Part shown: positions 39,536 through 51,689 of the stretch, in pieces | Position numbering within the stretch: the first letter of the stretch is position 1 | How the letters are laid out: every line of letters begins with the position of its first letter | Assembly: GCA_947650365.1 (NCBI GenBank) | Contig: OX393552.1 | Location: 52,335,428-52,399,427 of the forward strand | DNA length: 64,000 nt | Source of the DNA: Chamaelirium japonicum | Taxonomy: Eukaryota > Streptophyta > Magnoliopsida > Liliales > Melanthiaceae | Direction of reading: 5' to 3' | Notes under the pieces: model-generated | Seen by the model: the letters and a program-made list of their open reading frames with translations, nothing else | What the model was told of the DNA's origin: nothing | Database searches by the model: none | Program-made: the position numbers and the translations under genes

Positions 39536-40640
39536 TAGGGGTGGCAATGGGTCATGTCGGGTCGGGTTCATGTCGTGTCTAGTTTCGGATCGTGTCCAAA
39601 ACCTCTAGATCCGAACCCGACCCGTTTAACTAATCGTGTCTAATAGGGGTGTTCATGGTTCGGGTTGGTTCGGTTTTTTGATAAATTTGGAACCGAACCG
39701 AAATTGATCAGTTCTTTAGAAAATAGAACCGAACCAAACCATTTCTTGGTAAAAACCGAACCAAACCAAACCGGAAAAGTTCGGTTTGGTTCGGTTATGC
39801 GGGTCTTTCAAATCACTCGTCATCACACCGTGAGGCGTGAATGGTTGAGCCGCTGAGTTGGTTCAGATTTCATTTTTAAGCCTTTAACTTTGGATGCTGC
39901 TGTTTGACCATATAGAATTACTAGCAACACCCTTAATTTTTAACTTTGAGATAATTCATAAGTTGGGATTAGGGGGTGCTAGTAATTATGTGGGTGCAAA
40001 TAGCAACATCCTTCACTTTTCAGTTTCATTGCACCGTTGAACACTTGAAAGTTTTGAATGCACCGAATAGTGGCAATTGGGGTCATCACCATGTAATGTA
40101 CAATATTAGTGAGACTGTACACTGTATAGTTGTAACTACTGAGGTTATAGTACCAATGGTTCGGGTTGGGTTGGTTCGGGTTAAAAAACTCACAACCCAG
40201 AACCGAACCGACCATAGCGGTTTTTTTTTTTTGGAACCGAACCAAACCGAACTATCAAAAATACCCGATCCAAACCGAACCAAATAGACCGATTCGGTTT
40301 GGTTTGACGGGTCAACCCGAACCGATGAACACCCATAGTGTCTAGATCTTAAACCCATACCCGACTCGTTTATAAACGGATAGACCGGATAAGACTCGTT
40401 TACCACATGGGTTTGTTCAGTTGACCCGATCCGACCCAATCCGACTCAACCCGAACTAACCCGATAGACCCACTGATACTATATATATTACAGTATCGGA
40501 TTGCGGGTAGACCCGACCCGACCTGACCCGACACGACCCGTTGAATTTTAAACGGATCTTCTCGGGTCTATTGTGTCCCGACCCGTTTATTAAACGGGTC
40601 TATCGTGTCGACCCGTTTGGGGTGCCCTCTGAAAAGGACG
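39536..40640. mobile_element. truncated hAT-like repeat rich in GACCCG, host of family A copy 2
   Basis: It begins TAGGGGTGGCAATGGGTCATG, as other hAT-type MITEs here do. Its right half has CCCGACCCGACC repeats and a TATATATTACAGTATCGGATTG core that recurs inverted at about 44340. No matching right end was found, so it is truncated. Confidence 0.6.
39644..40337. mobile_element. hAT-type MITE family A, copy 2 (694 bp)
   Basis: TAGGGGTGTTCATGG and GATGAACACCCATA are the ends. Flanks GTGTCTAA (39636-39643) and GTGTCTAG (40338-40345) give an 8-bp duplication with one mismatch. The interior aligns with copies 1 and 3 but lacks about 80 bp present in copy 1 (after GGGTCTTTCAAAT). It lies inside the element at 39536. 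Confidence 0.9.
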
Positions 40641-41524
40641 GGCCTCGTTAAAACCATAGGTTGCCTTTATGGTGGGATTGTCTTGGACAGGCTGTGAGTT
40701 GTATGTAGTCGAACCCAAAGACTCATGGGGCGTGCTAGCATTGGCACCCCTCAGATATAAGCGTCATTGAGTATCACCTAATTATAAACCGGTTCGCAGG
40801 CAGACCGGCGACCGGTCTGCCGTCGCGTCGATGATCACCGGTGGTATAATAGTGATAGCCCATGGTTTAATCTAATCCGCCGACGGCACCGCCTCACCGG
40901 AGAGCGTCACATGCTCCTGTCGACCTCCACCTGATGTGTTGCTCCTGAACGTGCATTCAATCAGTTGTGGTTTTTGGAAGGAAAGGAACTTGCACATGCC
41001 TGGACCGGCTTGGGCGGGGAGGGGAACGCTAGTCCCAAAAATAGACCGGGTTTAGGATTTTCAACTACAACCCCATCTAATTCTCTTCCGGGCAATTTAG
41101 ATTTATCCCCCAACACGATACACACATTTTATTAAAAATTAGATTTACCCACAAACTATCTCATTCTGTCAGTCAAACATGTTTGATTATTATTATATCC
41201 TTCTATATTTTTTATTAGATTATTTTGTCCCTCACCAGCAAAAACCTCAATCACGAGGGATTTTTTTTTTAATTCGGTATTAAAAAAAAAATCAATTTTA
41301 GGTCCAAAAAACAAAACGTGTATTACATATAGTCCAACTTTAAGTTCCTATTTACAATAAGTCCATCAATAGGATTATTGTATAAAACCTTATCCATTGT
41401 CCATAGTTTTGTTTGCAAATGATCCGATCTTAACCGTTTTAGATAACGTGTTTTTTTAAAAGTACCATAATTACCTCTCGTATTAAATAATGGTAGATGA
41501 TATATGGCTCTTTTTTTTTTTTTT
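40641..41524. other. intergenic, no gene seen
   Basis: Mixed sequence without recognisable coding or repeat structure. GC content falls towards 41500. Confidence 0.5.
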
Positions 41525-42345
41525 ACAGAAATTATGGCACGGTTGCTACAGTGATTTTATTGTAGCTGCTACTGTGATTTCGCTGTAGTTGCTATAGTGA
41601 TTTCACTGTAGCAATATATGATTTCATTATGGATGCTACATCTATTTTACAGTAGCTGCTACAATGAAATCTCAGTAGTTGCTACAGTAAAATTACTATA
41701 GCAATTCATGATTTCATCATGGATGCTAAAAAATATTTCTATTGTAAAATCACTGTAGCAAAGTACTCAATTTTATGTAAATAATACTCAGTTGAATTGA
41801 ATATTATTTTGTATATTTAAGTAGTATGCACGGGTTGCTACAATGATTTCATTATAGCCACTACATTGAAATTCACTATGCCGGCTAAAAAGGCTTCCCT
41901 ATAGTGAATCACTGTAGCAAAACACTCAATTTTATTTAAATAATACTCAATTTTATTGAGTATTATAGTGACTAAAACTGAGTACTATAGTGATTATTGT
42001 AGCCAAGTGTTTTTAGCAGTCACAAAAAAATCACTATAATAGCTATAATTATTTCACTGTAACAAAGTACTCAAATATATGCTAATAATACTTAATTGAA
42101 ATGAGTACTATTGCTACAAACTTGAGTACTATTGCTACAATGATTTCACTGTAGTAATGTGTTTTTTAGCAGCCACGACGAAATGACTAAGCGCTACAGT
42201 GATTTTACTGTAGCTGCTACAGTAGAATCACTATAGCGCTACAGTGATTTTACTGTAGTCGCTATAGCGGAATCACTATAGCACTACAGTGATTTACTGT
42301 AGCTACTACAATGAAATTATTGTAGCTGCTATAGTGGTCCCACAC
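41525..42345. repeat. field of short palindromes based on GCTACAGTGATTTCACTGTA
   Basis: More than twenty variants of a roughly 22-bp imperfect palindrome (GCTACAGTGA, a short A/T centre, then TCACTGTAGC) occur within about 820 bp, spaced irregularly. Clear examples lie near 41553-41620, 42205-42230 and 42240-42310. Between them are repeats of GAGTACTATTG and AATACTCAATT. No ends, target duplication or reading frame could be recognised. Confidence 0.85.
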
Positions 42346-42679
42346 TAGGTCTCGAAACTGTACGTTTCATAGAGATCGGGTGAAGTTATATAGATAATAG
42401 TAGGTTGGTAAATTCAGTAACTTAACCAAGGCTATTTTAGTTTTGCATTAACCAAAAGAGTTCTTGCAACTAATCTGTTGAAATGTGAACCTGGGCTTAG
42501 AGGAAAAGGTTGTCGAGACCTATCCTAAAATGAAACCCTTAAAAATGACTGTTTGCAGTCCGACCCTTGAACCAATTAATTATAAGAAAGATCTTTATCT
42601 TCTTTCTCAAATTCGAAGATTTTAGTATTTGGGGAGAATCTTCATGTTTCTTCCGAGTGCGTTCCTTCCTTTTCGTTTT

Positions 42680-43115
42680 CACGAATGAGTTTCTTCTTCT
42701 TCCTCCCGAAAGAGTTTTAATTCATTTCTTTCCTTTTGAATGGGTTCCTTCAACCGGAATGGGTTCGTCTCTTTACTCATGCATGGGTTTAATCTCTCCC
42801 TCCCAAATTGATTCTTTCCACACGATCAGTTTCATCTTTTCCTCACGGATGGGGTCATCCCGAATGGATTTTATCTCTTTTCTCACAAATTGGTTTCATC
42901 TCTTCCTCCGAAATTGGTTCGTTCCTCATGAATGGGTTCCGCTTCTTTCTCCGAAATTGATTCATTCCTTGTGAATGGGATTCTCTTCTTCCTCTGAATG
43001 AGTTTCATTTTCTTCCCCAATTGGGTTCTTTATCGTAAATGAGTTTCTTCTTTCTCACAAATGTGTTGTATCTTCTTCCTCGTGAATGGGTTTATTTTCT
43101 TCCTCATGATCCCTT
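42680..43115. repeat. degenerate 25-35-bp tandem repeat
   Basis: Units such as TTCCTCACGAATGGGTTTC and variants recur about a dozen times (for example near 42780, 42840, 42890, 42930, 42970, 43020, 43070). The longest frame across it (42567-42974) is Phe/Leu/Ser-rich and purely a product of the repeat. Confidence 0.7.
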
Positions 43116-43258
43116 GGAATGAGTTTCTTAACAACGTTAAAAACGGATTTGAAGAAAACAACAATTTTCCTCACTAATCTATTTTTAATACAGAGTTTGG
43201 GGATTTTTTTTTCATCTTCTTTCTAAGGATTATGTTTCTTGACAAGAAGGGGCAAAAC

Positions 43259-43707
43259 TAGGGGTGGCAATGGGTCGGGTCGGGTCGGGTTGAGACATAT
43301 GTATAAGGGCAAAACACCCAACCCGAACCCAACCCGTTTAATAAACGGGTCAAAAACTTAAACCCAAACCCGACCTGCCTAATAAACAGGTTGACCCGAC
43401 CCGACCCGTTTAACCCGTTTACTAAACGGGTCGGGTCGTGTCGGGTCGGGTTGGCTCGGGTTGGGTCAACAGAACCCATGTAAACCTGTCGGGTTGGGTA
43501 AAGACCAGTCGGATTGGGCCGGGTTTGATTGGGTTGGGTCGGGTTGGCTCGGGTTGGGTTGACACGACCCATTTGTTAAACGGGTCAAGTTGGGTCAATC
43601 GGGTCACCCGTTTATGACCCGAACCTGTTTAGGCCAAACCCAAACCCGCTAACTTCGGCTTGTGTTCGGGTCGGGTTGGCGGGTCGGGTCAAGAATTGCC
43701 ACCCCTA
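43259..43707. mobile_element. hAT-type MITE, 449 bp, GGGTCGGGTT-rich
   Basis: It begins TAGGGGTGGCAATGG and ends GAATTGCCACCCCTA. The target duplication GGCAAAAC is perfect at 43251-43258 and 43708-43715. The interior is a GGGTCGGGTTGGGTC-like minisatellite and its complement, which explains the artefactual Pro/Thr/Arg frames. Confidence 0.92.
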
Positions 43708-44144
43708 GGCAAAACTGTAATAAAAAATCATGGAGAGTGGAACATACTAATTTCCATATCGGTTTGGGCAGTATGTTAAAAAAACCCAGCCCATTATCAA
43801 TATAGTGAAATACATGGGGTTCGACGTCTCTACGGTAATGGTCCCTCCATTTTCCCTGCAAGAGGGGGTCGATGCAGACTAAGTGGAATGTACTGCATCA
43901 CAATCTTATAGTGGAACATGCAATTGGGTTTAAATGGGTTCAGGCTTGGGCAACTTCAGTTGCATCCTAGCGATTAACCCATTGTTTCCCTCTCTGGAGG
44001 TGATATCATCGAATCCTGGGTATGTCTTACACCCTGTCGTGTATAAATAATGTGGTGCACATGTGGGCAAAAATAAGGCTCAGCCTTTGATGAGAAAAAT
44101 ATTTTGTGCTCAAGTGGTTGGCAGGCTTAGAACTAGGATTGGCA

Positions 44145-44602
44145 ATTTTGGACCTAACACGGCAGACCCGACACGAAGTTAGCGGGTCTGGGTCAGGGTT
44201 AAACGGGTTCGGGTCGTAAACGGGTCGACACGATAGACTTGTTTAATAAACGGGTCGGGTCCAGGTTTAGGGTCTGGACACGGTAGACCCAGAAAGACCC
44301 GTTTAAAATTCAACGGGTCGTGTTGGGTCTACGTGCAATCCGATAATGTAATATATAGTACTAGCGGGTCTATTGAGTCAGGTCGGGTCGATTCGGATTG
44401 GGTCGGATCGGGTCAACTGAAAAGACCCGTGTGGTAAACGGATCTTACCGGGTCTTATTGGGTCTACCTGTTTATTAGCGGATCGGGTACGAGTTTAGGA
44501 TCTAAATACAATTAGTTAAACTGGTCGGGTCCGGGTCTGGGGGTTTTGGACACAACCCGAAACTAGACACGACACGAACCCGACCCGACCCGAAGATCTC
44601 TA
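44145..44602. mobile_element. truncated hAT-like repeat rich in GGGTC, inverted relative to 39536
   Basis: It begins TAGGATTGGCAATTTTGG. The core ATCCGATAATGTAATATATAG matches the complement of a word near 40475, and GGGTCGGGTCGATTCGG units follow. The right terminal repeat is missing. Confidence 0.55.
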
Positions 44603-46160
44603 TTGCGGGAAAATGGAAGGACTGATCAATGAGGAGTCAGAATTCAAACATACCACATGCCTATTACTAGAAGAAAGGGGAGAATAATTAATTTTAATTA
44701 TCAAAACCATTAAAATTGTCTCAAACTGATAGCTCAGTTGGTTAGACATATGCAACCCGTGGCATATTTCCTCCTGCTCTGTTATGATAGGCCTCCCTCT
44801 TGTCTTAGTGACGAGCTTTCCTATCGATGGGATTATTAAAAATCGAAGCATTTATCTTTTTTCTAAATATGGTGAATTTTAATTCTTGGTTTATCTTGTG
44901 CCGACGTACTTACAGATGATGTACTGACCACTATAGAGATCCCTTCAAATAAAAAACCATTAAAATTTAAATAATAGCTACCTTCATTGTAAACAACTAC
45001 AACTTCTCCATACCTTTACTCGATGCCCCATATCTTTAATAGCTACCCTTATTCGCAGCAACCACAAATAATCCCAAACCCTCCCTCCTTTTCGGATGTC
45101 TATGTTGTTGGAGTTGGTGTGTTCTTAGTTTATAAAACTCTGGTTTTGATTTATTAAAAAAGAATTAATGTTATTATATAAGATGCATGGTGATATGTAA
45201 TATAGTTACGTGTTCTTTTAAGAATAGAGAGTCATGGGTATATGATAGTCTACTAAGTTGAAGACTAAGTGGATTGGTCCCATGTAACCTAAATAAGTTC
45301 ACAACTATGATCAGGTAGGTCACCTCATCATGATAGGCTGTTGGGGGTGATAGTACATGGGTGTCTTCACCATAGTCATCACCAGGTACCGAGTCTGTAG
45401 TCGAACGGAATCAACACGGTGCACAGATTGGTAAGCAAACATTAGTACACTAAGCCGTATTTCTGCTTAGGATAAAACAATTATAAACCCTAAGAAACCA
45501 CGACTGATGGACTAACCAGTTGTATGGTGCTTTGGCACATCAATATTTGAGGTTTCAGTTATATGACCCAAAACCACGGTACGGTGTACCAGATTACCCT
45601 GCTATCGTCGTATCAGTGTACCACTCCTATAGGTCATCCACACCCTTTAATGGGAGGTGCGTTCCTTTGTCTAACTTGTAGTGTATTAAACCCAGGCCTG
45701 GTGGTCATCAGTTGGACTGTTGATTGGATCCGATTACTCGGTAGGATAATCGGAGGTACGACATACATAGTCAACCTGGAAGGAACCAAGTCATATAAGA
45801 ACTCGAGTCTGATGATATTCTCCACCACTCGAGTCGCATTATAGCACCAAGTGGAGGTCGGACAACGAGTTTACCACTACTAAGCAAAGAGCAGGGATCT
45901 GCAAGAGAACATAGTAAGTCCAGAGGGAATGAAGTGTAGCCTGCTGTAGCGCGGGAAAAGGTACGGGTCGACTTTATAGCGCAAAACCAGATTACAAGTG
46001 TGGCCGGGACCCGGGTGGCTCGGGTGTAGCGAGTCCGGGTTGCGGCGAGTTTTGATCAGGGGATTGTGGGAAAGATCTTCTGGAGGATCCCTTTGATCCG
46101 TGTCTCCACGTGATGTTCGTGCGAGAGCTCTGAAGGGGCTGCCCAGGACAGGGGTCTTTA
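44603..46160. other. intergenic, no gene seen
   Basis: No coding or repeat family could be assigned. The composition becomes GC-rich after about 45950, leading into the low-complexity block that follows. Confidence 0.4.
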
Positions 46161-46182
46161 CAGGGTGAGGGTTTTGGAGAGG

Positions 46183-47127
46183 CTAAGGAATGTCCACCGT
46201 TGCTTTGTCCCTTCCGTGCTTCGCGCTTTCTCGGCTAGGGGATTTTTCGGCTTCGTTCCTCGGTCTTCGTGTCTTCCTCGCTCCTTGCTTGACCTCGGCG
46301 TCCTTGATCGTCGGTTCGCGGCGTCGATCGTGCTTTTGGCGTCGGCTTTGGCTTCGGCTTTTTGGCTTTGGCTTGGCTCCGGCGTGGCTCTGGTTTTTGC
46401 TTTGCTTCGGCGCTTGCGCTTGGACGTAGCCGGGAGAGACTTGCGATGCTTTCGTTCTTCCGGACTTCGCGTCGTATCGGATAGAACGTGCAGTGCTTTT
46501 GCTCGTGGCCGGCGTAGTCGCTTGGCTTTGGCACTTGCGTTGCTTTGGCGCGGGCTTTACTGGGGCTTTGCTTTGGCTTCTTGCGTTGGCTTTAGCTTCA
46601 GCGTCAACTCGGTCTTCTTCTTCGAACGACGTGCTACTTCTTTGGTGCTTCGACGGTTTGTGGGTCGGCTGGACTTCTCTTCTTCTCCGGGCTTCCTTAG
46701 CGTGATCAAAGTCGAAGGATGCTTTCGAAGATGGTGGGGGTAGCACCGGTATCCGTGCGACGGTTGTAGCGTCGGCTTTTGTTGGTGAAGATGGCGGGGG
46801 TAGCGACGGCCTCCGTGCGACGGTTGTAGCGTCGGCTTTTGTTGGTGAAGACGGCGGGGGTAACGATGCTTCAGACGGTCTGCTCCAGGCTTTCTTCTTC
46901 GTGGATGGCGTAAGCGTTTGTTGAAGACGACGGGGTGATGACGCTTCGTTTCTCTCCTCCGGGCTTCGGAGCTTGATCGGGATCGAGGATTTGTTGGAGC
47001 CGACGGGGTAGTGCCGCTCCGAGCTTCTTCTCCGGCCTTTGCTTCTGGCGTCTTCGGAGTCGAAGGGTCTTCTTCTCCGAGCTTTCTTCTTCGTGCACGT
47101 AGTTGAAGTCTTGATCTTCGTGTGCAA
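46183..47127 (-). other. 314-codon Lys/Arg/Ser-rich open frame, unassigned
   Basis: An uninterrupted minus-strand frame encodes a very basic, low-complexity protein (KPKPKSRSQSRRQKH-type stretches). It includes two and a half copies of a roughly 60-bp repeat encoding LPPPSSPTKADATTVAR (46729-46865). No domain is recognised, and frames in other phases are also open because the sequence is GC-rich and simple. It may be internal sequence of a non-autonomous retroelement or chance coding. I favour chance or transposon origin. Confidence 0.3.
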
Positions 47128-48176
47128 GGGTCTTCACATTGATGAGGGCTTTCAGTGGACTAAGCCGATCCCTCGGGACAGGCTTGCCCGTGCCTCGTGA
47201 AGCCTTGGGTCGATGAGGAAGCGTCTCCTCTTCTGCAGAGCTCTCGCGCTTCGTCTTCAGTCTTCAACCATCCACCTTTTGAATCTTCCCCCACCCCCTC
47301 TATTTATAGGCAAAGGGGAAGGGAGAGAGATATGAGAACTTTTAATTTTAAATCCCTTTTGTATCTCTCTCATAATTGCCCAGGATTTATTCATCCATTG
47401 ATGAGGGGAATAACACTTATTTGCTTTCCTTTTCTGGCGAGGCAATTATGGCTGGATTTCGCACACGAAATCGAAGGCGATCGGGCGCTTCTTCTTGTGC
47501 GTCGGATCGAGGGATCGGCGCAGATCCGCGTGTGTGCAGACGTCATACGCAACCTCCCCCCGCGTATGGCAGTACTTATTTCCTTTTCTTCCTTTTCTTT
47601 CCTTTTCTTTTCTTTCCTTTTCTTTTCTTTCCTTTCTTTTCTTTCCTTTTCTTTTCTTTATTTTCTTTTCTTTCCTTTTCTTTTCCTTCCTTGCAGGGCC
47701 GGCCGGCCCCTCCATGGGGTTCGGGTCCTAGTACGGCCGCCCCCCATGGGGTTCGGACCCTAGTAGGGGCCGCCCCCCCCCCCCCCCCTTTAAGCGTGGG
47801 GTCCGGGTCCTCCTTTGCTAGGTGCGAGTCGGGTCCGGGTCCGCACCGGTGCGTGCGAGTCGGGTCCGCACGTCGGGTTTGCATCCGCGTCGGCACATGT
47901 AAGTCGGGTCCGGGTCCGGGTCCGACGAAATTCGTGTGTCTACACCTGCATCACACTTTGGGTGGTTACGCAAGTTAACTCGAACTCAGAGGATCGATGA
48001 TACACTCGGGTGGTGTGTCGATTGAGTTCGAGTTGGAAGCCATGAACCCTGGTCCCTGAATATTACACCTGATCGACATTATGTACAGTCCTTATATTAT
48101 CTCCTCGAAACATATGATGCTATCAGAGGAAGCGAGAAGTCTAAGCCTAAGTTCTATGTGTGCTTCGCATTAGTGC
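47128..48176. repeat. low-complexity block with TTTCCTTTTC tandem repeats and CGGGTCCGGGT words
   Basis: 47577-47692 is a pyrimidine tandem array (CCTTTTCTTTT units). A poly-C run lies at about 47770-47788, then GGGTCCGGGTCCG-like repeats to about 47930. No gene is supported. Confidence 0.7.
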
Positions 48177-48184
48177 ACGGTAGA

Positions 48185-48916
48185 TAGGGGTGTTTATCGG
48201 TTCGGGTTGACCCGCCAAACCGAACCGAACTGGTCTATTTGGTTTGGTTTGGATTGGGTATTTTTAAAACCCACTAAGATCGGTTCGGTTATGGGTTGTG
48301 AGTTTTTTAACCCGGACTATTGGTAGTATACCCTCAGTAGTTACTACTGTACAGTCTCACTAATATTGTACATTACATGTTGGTGACCCCAATCATCACC
48401 ATTTGGTGCATTTAAGACTTTCAAGTGTTCTATCGTGTGATAAAACTAAAAAGTGAAGGGTGTTGCAATTTGCACCCACATAATTACTAGCACCCCAAAG
48501 TCCCAACTTACGAAATATCTCAAAGTAAAAAAGTTAAGGGTGTTGCTAGTAATTATGTGGGGGCAAATAGCAACACCCAAAGTTAAAGGCTTAAAAGTAA
48601 AATCTGAACCGACTCAGCGGCTCAGCCATTCACACCTCACTATCAATTCAAGAATATTTGGTTGGATGTTCACTTCCAATTCAATCTTATTATTTTTGTC
48701 AATCAAGTATTTGGAAAGATTCGAGGAGACGATCTTTGAGGCTATTGAGCGATTTGAAAGACTCTTACAACCGAATCGAACTTTTCCGGTTTGGTTTGGT
48801 TTGGTTTTTACCAAGAAATGGTTTGTTTCAGTTTCATTTTCTAGAGAACTGATCAATTTCGGTTCGGTTCCTAATTTATCCAAAAATCGAACCAACCCGA
48901 ACCATAGACACCCCTA
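48185..48916. mobile_element. hAT-type MITE family A, copy 3 (732 bp, inverted)
   Basis: It begins TAGGGGTGTTTATCGG and ends ACCATAGACACCCCTA. The target duplication ACGGTAGA is perfect at 48177-48184 and 48917-48924. The interior is the complement of copies 1 and 2. A word around GCTAGTAATTATGTGGGGGC (about 48545) is partly repeated from the CACATAATTACTAGCACC stretch just before it, giving a local inverted duplication. Confidence 0.93.
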
Positions 48917-48924
48917 ACGGTAGA

Positions 48925-50050
48925 TGCGTAGCTTCGTGTGTCTGGTAAGGGAAAACCCTAGAAGCGTATGGTAGCACGCGATGTCATCCCTTACCATAAA
49001 TGAACTTCGCCACATAAGTGCGAAGCACCGGGACATATTACGAGTTGACTAGTTGACTTTGTTAGGGGCACCCTGGTGAATAGTAAAATCACTAGTGCAC
49101 TCCACTTATGTGTATCATGCGATCTCGTGCACGAAGAACGACCAATCAGTGACACATGGGTGTTTTGGTGAAACCAAATGTCACTGTGCACTAAGGGGGC
49201 CGGCCCTATGGGTGTGAGAACATGCATGGCCAGCCCCCCTTGATGATAGGAGTGGGAAGATCCATAATAGGGGCCGACCCAATAGTATAGGACACATGGG
49301 TTTGACTTGGGTTTTTCCACACTTAGAAGTTAGGAGACAAAGGGAAAGAAGCTAGAGGACCGGCCCCAGCAAGTTGCACACACAACCTAAGGGGACCGAC
49401 CTTATCTAAATGAGCAAGAGGAGAGGGTGGCCGGCCCTATTAAAGCCACATCCGACCCCCCCCCCCCCCCTCTCCAGCTCCCAATCTGTCTTCTCTTTCT
49501 CGTCCTCCTCGATTGCAACTTCGTCTTCATTACGTGGTGTCTTCGTAGACGAGAAGGGCTAACACAAGGGGGCACTCAGAGACCCTTCGTTGGCGCGTCG
49601 TGCATCGTGTGAGATCGGGTGAACATTTAAGGCATCGCCTTTTGTGTATCGTTGGTTTCTTCGTTGACTATCTTCCGTCTCCATCGACAAAGAAGACTAT
49701 TCTCCGCGGTTAAAAGATCCGCACGAAGGTATGCAATATCCTAACTCATAGATCTAGCATATAATTGAATTGTGCATGCTCGCTATTCATATCGCTAGAT
49801 TATCGTTAGGGTGTTAGATTCACATGCACACACACACGCACGCATATGTAGCAAGTTTCAATGAAAGTTTTAATCCTATAACGCGCACCACGCATGATCT
49901 TTGAATCGGCAAATCGCTTCCGTTGTGATCTTCTATCCTATGATTTTTTCCAACATATATCGCCTTCAAGGTTCAAAATCTCTATTTCGGTGGAAATTTC
50001 TACCTTCAAGATATAGAAATATTTCGACAGTGTGAAAATATTACATTTTT
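48925..50050. other. possible LTR-like leader region, unassigned
   Basis: At 49420-49700 a CCGGCCCTATTAAAGCC word (TATA-like) precedes a CT-rich leader and a GTCTTCGTAGACGAG region, the layout of many plant LTRs. No terminal repeat partner, primer site or polymerase is visible. It could be a solo LTR fragment or simple intergenic DNA. Confidence 0.3.
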
Positions 50051-50532
50051 ATATAAATGGTGGAAATATTAATTTTTCAACAATATTTTTAAAAAAAGCA
50101 TAAAAAAAATATATTTATAAAAAGGGTACAAAATAATATAATTTATGGAAAGAGGTCTTACCCACCTATATAATAGGTGGGCTATTTTATTTTTATACCT
50201 CGCCTGTTGTACAGGTGGGTAGTGTGTGTGTGTGTGTGTATCCCGCCGGTTGTATAGGTGGGTTTGTCTCATTTTTTTTTAAAAAAATTATTTTTTGCCT
50301 GCCTGTTGTACAGGCGGGTTCGTTTCAGCTTTTTTTTTTTAAATTACCACCATTGTCCTGGCGGGGCTTTTAAAAATTTAAAATTAAAATTTAGACTGCC
50401 TATTGTACTGGCTGGTTATTTTTAAATTTCAATTCAAAGTTTCAACCCGCATTTGGAATAGGCGGGCATTTACCACTTTTATAGAGATGTGGGGGTGTGC
50501 TTGCGGTGGGAATAGGGAATTGGCGTCACAAG

Positions 50533-51410
50533 CAGGGGCGGACCTACATAGGGCCCAGGGGGGGCTCAAGCCCCCCCTCAATTTGGGAAGAAAGTTACAC
50601 TTACCCCCTTGAACTTTAGCACAAAAACCCTTAACCCCCTATAGTTTATTTTGTTTCAAATCACTCCCTAAAGTTTGAAATTTTAGCACAATACCCCTTT
50701 TGTCAATTACTTGATTTCCTCATTTTGTAATTTTTTTTTGATCTAGCTAAACTTCAGGAGGGAGGAAAGCAAAGTTTAATTTACTCAGAAAACAATTATA
50801 GCCAACTATTGGTAGCCAACTTCACATGGAGGTGGCCACCACCAGCCATCACCGCCCCACCAGCCGTCATCCCCTGCCAGTCAATATCTACCGTTTTTCC
50901 ACCAACCACCACCCAACCGCCACATGGGCCACCCGTCGCCGCCAGTATTGGTTACCCACGGCCGACCTCGCCGTTTGCCGGCCACCAACGCCCACCAGGG
51001 CCACCACTGTCCGACCGACACCTACCGCAGTCTGCCACCTCCCGCGCATGTGGCATCCCCATAGAGTTCATCCCATGGCTCTTAGTGAATAAGAATCGAG
51101 TGGGATCGGGGACTATTTATAGGTTTTTGGGGGTATGTATGAAATCTAACCCCCCCCCTAAAAAAAAAGATCTGGTCTATTATTTACAAACCGTGCATCT
51201 TGATCGAGTCGGCCAATTATAGTTTCAAATGACTCCGACGATCGAAATTCTCCTTTACTGAGGCAAAATCCTAATAGGCCTTTTACTGCACGATCGAATG
51301 GTAGGGACGCTGTCACACCGCCTGCCAAAGTCTTTGACTGTGAGGCAGCGATTATAGTTACTTTTTAATAATTATGCCCCCCCTGAGGAAAAACCCTGGG
51401 TCCGCCACTG
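50533..51410. mobile_element. hAT-type MITE, 878 bp, nested in the palindrome-array element
   Basis: It begins CAGGGGCGGACCTACATAGG and ends CCCTGGGTCCGCCACTG. The target duplication GTCACAAG is perfect at 50525-50532 and 51411-51418. A GC-rich Pro/Thr-coding stretch (50809-51070) contrasts with the AT-rich rest and may be captured host sequence. Confidence 0.93.
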
Positions 51411-51689
51411 GTCACAAGTGTGGTGAGGAGGAGCTTGTGTGGTGAGGAGTTGGCGGCAGGAGTGTGGTGAGGAGGAGGGTGATTAGGGTGTGTGGGCTCA
51501 ACGCCCGACGAGAGAAGCGGTACCATGATGAATCGGCACAGTGCAAGATGCGGTACCACGACGAGTCGACGCATGGCCATATTTGGTACCACGATGGGTC
51601 AACACACAGCAAGAGGCGGTTCCACGGCAAGTCCATTCAGCTTAAACATGTTTTTTTGAATCAAACCTCTTAACCCTTGTTATAAAATT

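Noticed and set aside
41525-42345. CRISPR-like array
   Set aside because: The repeats are imperfect palindromes at irregular spacing without unique spacers, and this is a plant nuclear sequence.
42567-42974. 135-codon Phe/Leu/Ser-rich frame
   Set aside because: It follows the degenerate 25-35-bp tandem repeat and has no recognisable domain.
43258-43707. Telomere-like GGGTCGGGTT repeats
   Set aside because: The plant telomere unit is TTTAGGG. These units belong to a hAT-type MITE with clear ends and a perfect 8-bp duplication.
44715-44790. tRNA-like A-box word GATAGCTCAGTTGGTTAGAC
   Set aside because: No matching B-box, cloverleaf or tail follows, so neither a tRNA nor a SINE can be supported.
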